Shown: positions 1 to 5,909, numbered from the stretch's first letter. The stretch: DNA of 6,797 nt from CAYSYM01 sp964435115 (GCA_964435115.1 CAYSYM010000090.1:1-6797); one strand, 5' to 3'. A program made the numbers and translations. The notes: generated from the letters alone by a model not told the origin.

Positions 1-317
1 TACGTCTGCACCACCTGGGCGCCCGCGTCGGTCAGCGCCCGCACGCTCCCCAGCCCGTCGGCGTGGACCACGTCCACCGTCCCCAGGCTGCTGGCCACGT
101 ACGCTAGCCCGCCGGCGCCGGAGACGTACCTCCGATTGCCGCCGTCCAGGAGCACGGGCAGCCCCGCCGCGGTGCCGTAGATGTGCGTCTGGATCGGCCG
201 CCGCCCTGCGTCGGTGCGGGCGCGCAGCTCGTCGCCGTTGTACGCGTCCAGGCTCGGCTGCCGCACGGCGGTCTTGGTCAGCCGCTTGGCCCGGTCGTAC
301 CGGAAGGCGCGATTACC
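1..317 (-). CDS. RHS/YD-repeat core fragment, unit 4 (partial, runs off window)
   Basis: This is the start of a fourth RHS core piece. The frame is open from 338 to base 1. Recognisable core begins near 317 with a YD-type repeat (FRYDRAKRLT), followed by a GDELRARTDAG stretch, then GLPVLLDGGNRRYVSGAGG and HADGLGSVRALTDAGAQVVQT. The last part is nearly identical to the unit 2 core. RHS cores build the beta-cage shell that encloses a C-terminal toxin, and the tip of this one lies outside the window. No ATG is visible. The first GTG in frame is at 266, inside the core, so this looks like a 5'-truncated, displaced cassette rather than a complete rhs gene. It begins about 20 bases after the stop of the upstream membrane protein and happens to be in that gene's frame. 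RHS identity is secure; expression is doubtful. Confidence 0.8.
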
Positions 318-338
318 TTGGGAACTCGTGTGGCCAAC

Positions 339-926
339 TCAGAGCCTACGGTGAAGGAGGGCCGAACCTGTGATCATTCCGTACAGGCACCCCCCAATGA
401 GCAGACCACCTGCTATCGCGATCCTTGAGTTGAGCGCGCTCGCCGCTGCACCGGCTGTGAGCATCGCCAGTCCTCCAACCGCACTCGAGAGGATCCAGCA
501 ATTCTCCCCTACCACATTGTAGTGACGGAGGATCGGAGCCTGGACGGAGCCCATGGTTGAACCGATGACTACACCCATGATTGGGCTCAGCAGCCACTCT
601 GGACCGCCCAGCAGGCGCAGCCCCGCGCCCAGTGGGAAGCCAACCACAAAGCTGAGCAAGAGGCCTCCGGCGCCGCCGAGTGCGGTCGCAACCAACCACC
701 GACTCGACCATTGCCACCGGCTACGGAGAACTAACCACTGCGGCACCGCGAATAGCCAGGCAGGGGTGAGCAGAGTCAGCACCACTGCGACCCCGTACGG
801 CAGACTGGCCACCATCACCCATATTTGGTCGAGGAGAAACAGCAGCCCAAGAAGGGCGCCTGCGGCGGCACAGGCCCCCGTCCACCCCATCCAGAACCCC
901 AAGTCGTGGATCTTGGGGAGCACCAT
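339..926 (-). CDS. Polytopic membrane protein with duplicated QW-type repeat (unit 3)
   Basis: A 195-residue, very hydrophobic protein with about six membrane segments (roughly residues 12-34, 40-66, 78-100, 111-128, 144-163, 168-190). It carries an internal duplication: QWLVLR followed by SRW (residues 63-77) recurs as VQAPILR followed by W (128-144). It ends with YGMITG and LHRR. The protein at 4634-5245 shares all these landmarks, so the two are homologues. Similar QW-repeat membrane proteins of unknown function occur, from memory, in cyanobacteria and Chloroflexota; I could not check this. Starts: ATG at 926 is preferred; a TTG six bases upstream (932) overlaps the stop of an 18-19 codon frame. 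Neither has a clear Shine-Dalgarno. It lies just before the unit 4 RHS core, so it may be immunity for a lost tip or a fixed cassette component. Confidence 0.75.
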   Translation of the reverse strand: MVLPKIHDLGFWMGWTGACAAAGALLGLLFLLDQIWVMVASLPYGVAVVLTLLTPAWLFAVPQWLVLRSRWQWSSRWLVATALGGAGGLLLSFVVGFPLGAGLRLLGGPEWLLSPIMGVVIGSTMGSVQAPILRHYNVVGENCWILSSAVGGLAMLTAGAAASALNSRIAIAGGLLIGGCLYGMITGSALLHRRL

Positions 927-1205
927 ATTCAACCGTGCTTGAACTGGAGCCGGTCACGGCTTCCAAGCTCCATTTTGGAGGGTAGCATGGTGAAGTGTGG
1001 TCGTACCTGGATCTGACCCGGCCTGAATTATTCGCCGGCGTCACAGCCCGCAATGTGCTGCAAGCGGCCGCAGTTCGCGCCTATCTGAGCGGCTCCGTGT
1101 CCGGCAAACTCACCCACCTCGGCTCAACCGGCCTGCATGAGTAGCCCCGGCTCGCCCTCGCTGGCACAAAGCCGGAGCCTCACCCCGTCCTTCGACGATC
1201 TGAGC
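927..1205. other. Gap between lipoprotein and membrane protein; possible plus-strand coding relic
   Basis: No convincing minus-strand gene lies here. On the plus strand, bases 986-1143 hold an open frame of about 51 codons ending in TAG, bounded upstream by TAG at 983. Its translation is protein-like and its third positions are GC-rich, including EVWSYLDLTRPELF and a later SGSVSGKLTHLGS. The only start in it is GTG at 995. A good ribosome-binding sequence (GGAGGG) sits before an ATG at 987 in a different frame that closes after nine codons. It could be the tail of an inserted, decayed gene such as a transposase, but I do not recognise it. A weak stem (1145-1152 with 1170-1177, loop about 17) follows the lipoprotein stop and lacks a T-run. 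Confidence 0.3.
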
Positions 1206-1664
1206 TCAGCATCGCAGAGGGCGTCGCCAGCCCTCTCTCACATAGGGGCATATTGCGGAGTCAGGCAGCGATCCAGGCGCGTACGCGAGCATCCAACCGG
1301 TGGTCCCGAAAGTGTTCCGGTCCGACCCTTGTTCACCACCCCGCACCTCCGTCGCGCTCCCGGCTTCAGTCCTAATCGCCACGTAGTAACGTGGGTCAAG
1401 TCCCTTGACTTCGTACGCCACGTTCGATACCAGCCATTGCAGTACCGTACCCGATGCAGCAAATGATCCAATGGGCCCCGTAATATCGGAGTCAGTTAGA
1501 TCCACAACGAAGCTTGGTAGTCCCGCGTAATAGTCACGCCCTTGTATCCGAAGGACCGGAGGGTTCTTGACTGGTAGCTCAACTGGAGCAGGCGACGTAC
1601 ACCCCACTGCCCACGTCAAGCAGGCAGCGATCACGATGACTTGCCTGTGCCACTTACTCACCAT
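1206..1664 (-). CDS. Candidate immunity lipoprotein paired with the unit 3 tip
   Basis: A 152-residue protein starting at ATG 1664, 18 bases after the stop of the unit 3 toxin tip. The N-terminus has positive charges (KWHRQ), a hydrophobic stretch (VIVIAACLTWAVG) and a cysteine at residue 22. This is a lipoprotein signal with a somewhat relaxed lipobox (AVGC), so the mature protein should be lipid-anchored outside the cytoplasmic membrane. The remainder looks like a small soluble beta-rich domain (GRDYYAGLPSFVVDLTDSD, VLQWLVSNVAYEVKGL), with further cysteines at residues 139 and 152 (last). I do not recognise the family. Position directly after an RHS tip is typical of immunity genes, so immunity is inferred from context only. 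An outer-face lipoprotein would fit a toxin acting in the envelope. No clear Shine-Dalgarno precedes the ATG. Confidence 0.65.
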   Translation of the reverse strand: MVSKWHRQVIVIAACLTWAVGCTSPAPVELPVKNPPVLRIQGRDYYAGLPSFVVDLTDSDITGPIGSFAASGTVLQWLVSNVAYEVKGLDPRYYVAIRTEAGSATEVRGGEQGSDRNTFGTTGWMLAYAPGSLPDSAICPYVREGWRRPLRC

Positions 1665-1682
1665 ACTGCAGAGGAATCAACG

Positions 1683-2540
1683 CTAAGGATTTCTTTGAAT
1701 AGGGAGCTCACGCGGGACGAATAGATCGAGCGGTGTGTAGCCATAATCCACGGGGTCGAAGTGATAGATCTGCTCGACCCAGTTTGGCCCGCCGTACTGC
1801 CAAATCTCTGCGGAAGGATACGGCGTACCGCTCGCAGCTAGGATGCGCGCCTTGCCACTCGCTGACTGCTGGATTACGAAGAATGAGCCAATAGGTGGGG
1901 CGAACTTACCGATGACGCCGATGAAGCCTTCGCACGACGCCGCGATAGCGGCCCCGGAGGTTCCGACTTGGACTCCCGCCACGCAGGAACCGAGAACGCC
2001 CTGCTCGTGCCTCCCGAGCCCGGTCGTCCACCCCACGTCCTCCAAGTAGTCCACAGTGCCATCAGGACGGATGGAGATGAACTGGCGGAGCTTGAAAGTT
2101 CCGCCTTCCGCACTCGGGCCCCTGTTGTCTCCTGAGAACTCAATCTGATCCAGAATGGGTAGCGGGATCCGGGTGGTCTCCGTAGGGATATACCGCTCGA
2201 TGCAGTACCGGATACCCGGCCCACCGGGATCCACGCACAGCCCGCTCGGATCCACCCAGGTGACCGGGTTGTTCGTGGCGTAGGCGTAGCGGTTCCAGCC
2301 CGTGATGCCGGGCCCACTCTGGCGGAGCGGGTCGGCCTGCAGGAAGCGGCCGGTGGCCGGCTCGTAGCTCCGGGCCCGCAGGAACACCAGCCCCTGCTCG
2401 TCCCGCTCCTCGCCCGCCCACTGGACCGGCTGCCGCCGACTCCCCTGGCTCTCCGTCGGCAGGCCGTACTCGTCGGCCGCGTACGTCTGCACCACCTGGG
2501 CGCCCGCGTCGGTCAGCGCATCCCGGATCGGGTCCTCCAC
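1683..2540 (-). CDS. RHS core fragment with family A C-terminal toxin tip (unit 3)
   Basis: A 285-residue product if read from GTG 2540. Core residues 8-102 include ALTDAGAQVVQTYAADEYG, then LVFLRARSYEPATGRF (a YDPxTGRF signature with E for D), GWNRYAYATNNP and the closing WVDPSGLC. The tip (about 103-285) starts at the DPSG boundary. Motifs shared with the unit 2 tip are IRYCIE (110-115), FSGDNRGPSA (135-144), LRQFI, an internal SC at 202-203, FAPP (213-216), GTPYPSAEIWQYG (238-250) and PLDLF (270-274). The tip family is not recognised; the GDNR region loosely recalls DUF3238-type domains, unchecked. RHS homology begins abruptly at 2519; upstream the frame stays open through unrelated DNA, so the true start is unknown and this may be a silent cassette. 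The candidate immunity lipoprotein follows after 18 bases. Confidence 0.7.
   Translation of the reverse strand: MEDPIRDALTDAGAQVVQTYAADEYGLPTESQGSRRQPVQWAGEERDEQGLVFLRARSYEPATGRFLQADPLRQSGPGITGWNRYAYATNNPVTWVDPSGLCVDPGGPGIRYCIERYIPTETTRIPLPILDQIEFSGDNRGPSAEGGTFKLRQFISIRPDGTVDYLEDVGWTTGLGRHEQGVLGSCVAGVQVGTSGAAIAASCEGFIGVIGKFAPPIGSFFVIQQSASGKARILAASGTPYPSAEIWQYGGPNWVEQIYHFDPVDYGYTPLDLFVPRELPIQRNP
2227..2519 (-). repeat. 293-bp RHS core repeat, copy in unit 3
   Basis: Matches 3994-4286 in the same orientation. Reading both by eye, only two bases differ (2260 versus 4027, and 2361 versus 4128). Both change the protein: T/N in NNPVxWVD and E/D in SYxPATGRF. Identity ends sharply at the core/tip junction on one side and within ALTDAG on the other. 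Confidence 0.9.
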
Positions 2541-2994
2541 GAGGGCGCGGGCCTTCTGCTGGAGAAAGATGGCGCCCGTTTGACGTGCCAGCCGCGGGCA
2601 AGCGTGCCTGGAGAAGCTGAAGCCCGCGCCGCCGGAGGGCCGCCCCGAGCGCAGGCCGAATGGCGAACGTGCTGCCGTGTTCTGCTCTTTGCCAGATTCC
2701 ACGCAACGCGGAATACACCACTTGTGTGGAATGAATACCCGGCTGCGGGCCTGCGCCGGCGTGATGGCGGGACGTCCGTGGCCCCCTCCCGTGCCGAGCG
2801 AGGCGAAGCACCCGTCCCGCGCCACCGTCACGGAGACCGCTGCCGCGGCAGAAGCCGCTGGACAGACAAGTCCCGCGCGGTGGAGATCGCGAGTCCGCAG
2901 CTGCGCGCCCATCCGGCACCGGCCCTCGAGACCCTTTCCGACGCCCATCCACGTGTGCGCGCGACCGGAGCCAGCCAGGCGCCCGGTCCCACGG
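2541..2994. other. About 450 bp without a recognisable gene, upstream of the unit 3 core
   Basis: Several long frames are open here on both strands because the DNA is very GC-rich, but their translations are rich in Arg, Pro, Ala and Gly and show no motif I recognise. The minus frame leading into the unit 3 core is open back beyond 3300, running out of frame through the unit 2 immunity gene, which argues against it being a real protein there. A small inverted repeat (GACCGG/CCGGTC, about 2962-2987) lies just after the immunity stop but has no T-run. The stretch occupies the place where units 1 and 3 carry their membrane-protein gene, and no remnant of that gene was seen. Confidence 0.5.
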
Positions 2995-3453
2995 TCATCC
3001 CCCAGGGCCCCCGCCACCCCGAAGCTGCACCTCGGTGCCCACGAAGAACCGCTCCTCCTGCGCGTCGTGGTCGGCCGTCTTGTCTCTGATGCCGACCTCC
3101 CCGGGGGATGGCGTGCCGGGGATCGGCGTCCGGGTGCCGTCCGGATGGAGGTACACGTAGCTGTGGCCACGCCAGACATCCAGCAAGCCGGTGGACGCCA
3201 TGCACACGCGCCCCGACGGTGGGACGCTGACCACCAGGAAGATCCCTCGCACTGGGAGAGGTGGGCAAGTGGCGTCGAGGTACCGGACGACCACCCATCC
3301 CTGGTACCCCGCGGGCAGCTCCCACACAACTGGTCGTCCTACTCCCTGGACAAACAGCAGGTTGAACAGGATCAGGCCTACGAGACTCAACAGCACCACG
3401 CCAGCCACCATCGCCAGCGCCCGCGCGGCCGTTGCATTGGGGTGGCGACTCAT
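2995..3453 (-). CDS. Candidate membrane-anchored immunity protein paired with the unit 2 tip
   Basis: A 152-residue protein. After a short basic N-terminus (MSRHPNATAARA) comes one hydrophobic anchor (about residues 13-32, MVAGVVLLSLVGLILFNLLF), then an extracytoplasmic domain starting with WELPAGYQGWVVVRY. A PAGYxGWV start followed by a Cys-Pro-Pro-Leu-Pro stretch recalls small immunity-like domains annotated as DUF6843; this is recall, not a search. Cysteines at 55 and 75 could pair. The ATG (3453-3451) overlaps the TGA of the toxin tip (3452-3450) as ATGA, which fixes the start and implies translational coupling. The end is low-complexity (GGGGPGG). Immunity is inferred from coupling to an RHS tip and from size. 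The predicted topology places the domain outside the cytoplasm. Confidence 0.75.
   Translation of the reverse strand: MSRHPNATAARALAMVAGVVLLSLVGLILFNLLFVQGVGRPVVWELPAGYQGWVVVRYLDATCPPLPVRGIFLVVSVPPSGRVCMASTGLLDVWRGHSYVYLHPDGTRTPIPGTPSPGEVGIRDKTADHDAQEERFFVGTEVQLRGGGGPGG
3450..3453 (-). promoter_or_regulatory. ATGA stop/start overlap between tip and immunity genes
   Basis: The tip's TGA and the downstream ATG share two bases. This arrangement usually gives termination-reinitiation coupling, keeping immunity translation tied to toxin translation. Confidence 0.7.
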
Positions 3454-4430
3454 GGGATCGGGAACGCTTCCATCCGGAAGAGATCCAGCGGCCCATGGTT
3501 CCCCGAGTTGTAAGCGAAGACCAGGATCGGGTCCGGAGAGCGGCCGTACTGCCACACTTCCAGGGACGGGAAGGGTGTGCCCCAGGCGGAAACGACGCTG
3601 GCCTCCCCTTGGGCGCTTTCCGCGATCGCCAGGACGTAGCGGGCTGGCGGCGCGAGGCCGAATAGCAGCGCATCGCTCGCGGAGCAGGTCACCGCGATGC
3701 GGCGGCCTCCGTCCAGCACCCTCGCCTTGACGCGCCAGCCACAGAACCAGAGGTCCGCCTCCCGCTCCAGGCCCCGGATCCCGGGAACCTCGGCGGCCAG
3801 GCGCGAGACGCCGGCTCTGTGGTACTCAGTGGGGACCCCGCCTTGGTCGTAAATGAACTGACGGGTTCGGAAGGCGTCGCCGCTGCTCGCACTCGGCCGG
3901 CGCTCATCGCCAAGGAATCCCCAGACCTCTCGTTGCCAGATGAACGTCTCGATGCAGTAGCGAATGCTCGCGTCGGCGTCCACGACTGTAGCTGGATCCA
4001 CGCACAGCCCGCTCGGATCCACCCAGTTGACCGGGTTGTTCGTGGCGTAGGCGTAGCGGTTCCAGCCCGTGATGCCGGGCCCACTCTGGCGGAGCGGGTC
4101 GGCCTGCAGGAAGCGGCCGGTGGCCGGGTCGTAGCTCCGGGCCCGCAGGAACACCAGCCCCTGCTCGTCCCGCTCCTCGCCCGCCCACTGGACCGGCTGC
4201 CGCCGACTCCCCTGGCTCTCCGTCGGCAGGCCGTACTCGTCGGCCGCGTACGTCTGCACCACCTGGGCGCCCGCGTCGGTCAGCGCCCGCACGCTCCCCA
4301 GCCCGTCGGCGTGGACCACGTCCACTGTCCCCAGGCTGCTGGCCACGTACGCTAGCCCGCCGGCGCCGTAGACGTACCTCCGATTGCCGTCGTCCAGGAG
4401 CACCGGCAGCGCCGCCGCGGGCTCGTCCAC
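3450..4430 (-). CDS. RHS core fragment with family A C-terminal toxin tip (unit 2)
   Basis: A 326-residue product from GTG 4430. Core motifs: LPVLLDDGNRRYVYGAGG (residues 9-25), HADGLGSVRALTDAG (40-54), SYDPATGRFLQADPL (99-113), GWNRYAYATNNPVNWVDPSG (122-141). The tip spans about 143-326. It aligns with the unit 3 tip through IRYCIE (156-161), GFLGDERRPSASS (171-183), FRTRQFI, a VTCS at 247-250, LAPPARYVL (259-267), WGTPFPSLEVWQYG (283-296) and PLDLF (314-318), with low identity between them. No catalytic signature is recognised. RHS proteins deliver such tips into competitor cells. The GTG has no clear ribosome-binding site and lies within the core, and core homology continues upstream to about 4601, so this is probably the tail of a truncated rhs gene. 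It overlaps its candidate immunity gene by four bases. Confidence 0.75.
   Translation of the reverse strand: MDEPAAALPVLLDDGNRRYVYGAGGLAYVASSLGTVDVVHADGLGSVRALTDAGAQVVQTYAADEYGLPTESQGSRRQPVQWAGEERDEQGLVFLRARSYDPATGRFLQADPLRQSGPGITGWNRYAYATNNPVNWVDPSGLCVDPATVVDADASIRYCIETFIWQREVWGFLGDERRPSASSGDAFRTRQFIYDQGGVPTEYHRAGVSRLAAEVPGIRGLEREADLWFCGWRVKARVLDGGRRIAVTCSASDALLFGLAPPARYVLAIAESAQGEASVVSAWGTPFPSLEVWQYGRSPDPILVFAYNSGNHGPLDLFRMEAFPIP
3994..4286 (-). repeat. 293-bp RHS core repeat, copy in unit 2
   Basis: Partner of 2227-2519 (two differences). The end at 3994 coincides with the point where the tip sequence begins (after CVDP), as expected for tip swapping by recombination in the core. Confidence 0.9.
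4249..4420 (-). repeat. About 172-bp RHS core repeat shared by units 2 and 4
   Basis: Aligns with bases 1-172 with about five substitutions counted by eye. Homology on the unit 4 side continues past the window edge, and it overlaps the 293-bp repeat at 4249-4286. Beyond 4420 the two cores remain related as protein but diverge at DNA level. Confidence 0.85.
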
Positions 4431-4607
4431 GGACGCCTGGTCCGGCCCCTGCCCGGCAGTGGTGCGGGTGCGCAGCCCGTCGCCGGTGTACTGATACAGG
4501 CCCGACTGGCGGACGGCGCTCTCGGTCAGCGGATTGGCGTGGTCGGAGCGGAACGACTGCTTGCCGCGTGCGCCGAGGTTGCTGTTGGCGTCGACGGTGG
4601 AACGACA
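4431..4607 (-). pseudogene. Start-less, degenerating 5' part of the unit 2 RHS core
   Basis: The frame of the unit 2 RHS gene stays open upstream of its GTG to a TGA at 4610-4608. It encodes recognisable core: STVDANSNLGARG (from 4601), SFRSDHANPLTESAV and YTGDGLRTRT. The usual YDxANRLT repeat has decayed to SDHANPLT, and the region corresponding to IYGTAAGLPV in unit 4 reads DEPAAALPV. No ATG, GTG or TTG occurs in frame before 4430. This is the signature of a truncated core brought in with a displaced tip. Core recognition is secure; calling it decayed is inference. Confidence 0.65.
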
Positions 4608-4633
4608 TCATGACGAGATTCATTGGTACCGTC

Positions 4634-5245
4634 TCAAGGGCGCGGCTTTCGCGAGAAACGGCGGTGCAGGATCCCGGCCATGCCGAGGCCGGTGACAACG
4701 CCGTACACGATCCCCCCCAGTGCGCCAGCAAGGATGGTCCCAGGCACGAGTGCTCCGGTGCCGTAGAACACTCCCACCCCTGGATGCAAGAGCGAAGTGA
4801 ATGCTGCAGAACCGTAGAAAGTCAGAGGTCCCTGCATGCTCGTCCCGAGCGCCTGCAGTGCGGTCCACCTCTGTGTCCGGCTCGCGTGGCGACGTAGAAG
4901 TGGAACCTGGACCCTGCCAATTGCCGCTCCAACAAGGCCGAGGGTGATCGGCACGGTCGCGAAGGCGAGGATTACGTTGGGGCTCAGCGCGAGGCCGGCA
5001 AGGCTCTGGAGAATGCGCATTAGTATGCCGAGCAGTCCGCCGGTCGTGAGGCTGACGACAATCCACCGAGACTTGAGCCCTACAGTGTGCCAGAGGATGG
5101 GCCACTGCGCCACACTTGCTGCTGCGCCGAAGAAGAATGTAGCCGTCAAGGCTTCGCCGGTTAGCAGCAAGCTCGTAGGGGCGAGCACACTTCCCATTGC
5201 GACATGGGCCACGAGCCACCACCCCAGGAAGGCTGTGCGGGTCAC
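4634..5245 (-). CDS. Polytopic membrane protein with duplicated QW-type repeat (unit 1)
   Basis: A 203-residue hydrophobic protein with five or six membrane segments. AQWPILW followed by SRWIVV (residues 46-64) and VQVPLLRRH followed by RW (112-127) look like two copies of one motif. The end carries YGVVTG (181-186) and LHRR (193-196). These features, in order, match the protein at 339-926, so the two are paralogues of low overall identity. The start is GTG 5245 with no Shine-Dalgarno of its own, but it overlaps the TGA of a small upstream frame (GTGA), so coupling could supply translation. It lies 27 bases before the unit 2 RHS frame (TGA to first codon) and after the unit 1 tip and its partner gene. 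Function unknown; immunity for a lost tip or a cassette-associated membrane component are both possible. Confidence 0.75.
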   Translation of the reverse strand: MTRTAFLGWWLVAHVAMGSVLAPTSLLLTGEALTATFFFGAAASVAQWPILWHTVGLKSRWIVVSLTTGGLLGILMRILQSLAGLALSPNVILAFATVPITLGLVGAAIGRVQVPLLRRHASRTQRWTALQALGTSMQGPLTFYGSAAFTSLLHPGVGVFYGTGALVPGTILAGALGGIVYGVVTGLGMAGILHRRFSRKPRP

Positions 5246-5370
5246 GTGTCTGAGGGATGCCGGTGCGGACTGGTCCAGGGGCAGGCGTCACCGGGTCGAC
5301 AGGGATTGCGAGGCTTGCGAGGGTGTCTGCGCACATCGTGGCGCACGGGCAGGACAGTCCATCCGAGCAC
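5242..5370 (-). CDS. Possible 42-residue ORF coupled to the membrane protein
   Basis: A short frame opens at GTG 5370, with AGGAG (5380-5376) five bases ahead, immediately after the TAG of the preceding gene. It ends in a TGA (5244-5242) that overlaps the membrane protein's GTG start as GTGA. The peptide is rich in Arg, Pro and His with two Cys and has no recognised domain. That composition is also what a meaningless frame in GC-rich DNA gives. The signals at both ends are good; the peptide itself is unconvincing. It may serve only to carry ribosomes to the membrane-protein start, or be the remains of a longer N-terminus. Confidence 0.3.
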   Translation of the reverse strand: MLGWTVLPVRHDVRRHPRKPRNPCRPGDACPWTSPHRHPSDT

Positions 5371-5378
5371 GGCTTCTC

Positions 5379-5909
5379 CTAGCGTAAGAATTGGTGTGCT
5401 TCGATCCATGATGGCGCACAAACCTGCACAGTGAATTCGCTGCCAGGTAGAGGTCCTTGACTCATCGTCCTCGGCGCATCGGGGATCATGATGCCGCTCG
5501 GGCCGCTGGGGTTCGGGTTCGATGGCGTTACCGCAAAGAGCGTGTACTGCGGCTGCCTTGATTGATCGAACGGCAGGGTCCAGCCTTGGTCACTGAGTCG
5601 TTGGTGGTGATGATGATGAATCACTCGCGCAGGATCCGTCCGTGACCGGTAGTGGAGACACTCGGGACGCGGGACATCAAGCGCGCGCCGTACCACAACA
5701 TTACGGAACCGGAGGGACGATTCAGGTGGCAGTACCTCCTCCGCCTGCGCACGTATGCGGGCTGTCTCTCCATCCGGCCAGTGGACATCGAAGGGCACTA
5801 ACACTGCTTTGGCGTCTTGTGTCAGGCTGCCCAAGCCGACCTCAGCCAGCCTGCCGTGAGCGCCCCTTTGGCTCCTGGGACGCCTCCGTTGGTCGGGCAC
5901 GGCAACCAA
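5379..5909 (-). CDS. Hypothetical protein downstream of lipase tip; probably 3' part of a frameshifted gene
   Basis: The frame is open from a TTG at 5909 (176 residues). The first 20-25 residues are Arg-rich and look like out-of-frame noise. From about GLGSLTQDAKAVLVPFDVHWPDGE onward it reads like a genuine soluble or beta-rich domain, with LPFDQSRQPQYTLFAV and PGSEFTVQVCAPSW near the end. A natural run of five His occurs mid-way. There is no ribosome-binding site at the TTG, and a stop lies upstream in frame. The 6052-5822 gene overlaps its start in another frame and supplies the missing signal-anchor. The simplest reading is one ancestral secreted or anchored protein of about 220 residues, broken by a frameshift near 5830-5920. 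As the gene after the lipase tip, its likely role is immunity. No family recognised. Confidence 0.4.
   Translation of the reverse strand: MVAVPDQRRRPRSQRGAHGRLAEVGLGSLTQDAKAVLVPFDVHWPDGETARIRAQAEEVLPPESSLRFRNVVVRRALDVPRPECLHYRSRTDPARVIHHHHHQRLSDQGWTLPFDQSRQPQYTLFAVTPSNPNPSGPSGIMIPDAPRTMSQGPLPGSEFTVQVCAPSWIEAHQFLR

Noticed and set aside
1145..1177. Stem-loop after the lipoprotein gene as a terminator
   Set aside because: Eight-base stem with one wobble, a loop of about 17 and no T-run on either strand; too weak to call.
2962..2987. GACCGG/CCGGTC inverted repeat after the unit 2 immunity stop as a terminator
   Set aside because: Short stem in very GC-rich DNA and no T-run.
1683..3329. A single 548-residue minus-strand protein covering the unit 3 RHS piece and its upstream DNA
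   Set aside because: Its first half runs out of frame through the unit 2 immunity gene and gene-free GC-rich DNA, with Arg/Pro/Ser-rich, motif-free sequence; only the part after 2519 is RHS.
2677..3513. Long plus-strand open frame (278 residues)
   Set aside because: Lies antisense to the immunity gene and the gap, is low-complexity in composition, and has no domain; typical shadow frame in GC-rich DNA.
4620..5336. 238-residue minus frame overlapping the unit 1 membrane protein
   Set aside because: Arg/Pro/His-rich and out of frame with the clearly membrane-spanning product that has a homologue in the same window.
5610..5635. Run of five histidines suggesting a tag or metal site
   Set aside because: Natural CAT/CAC codons within a native-looking frame; no other vector-like sequence and no metal-site context.
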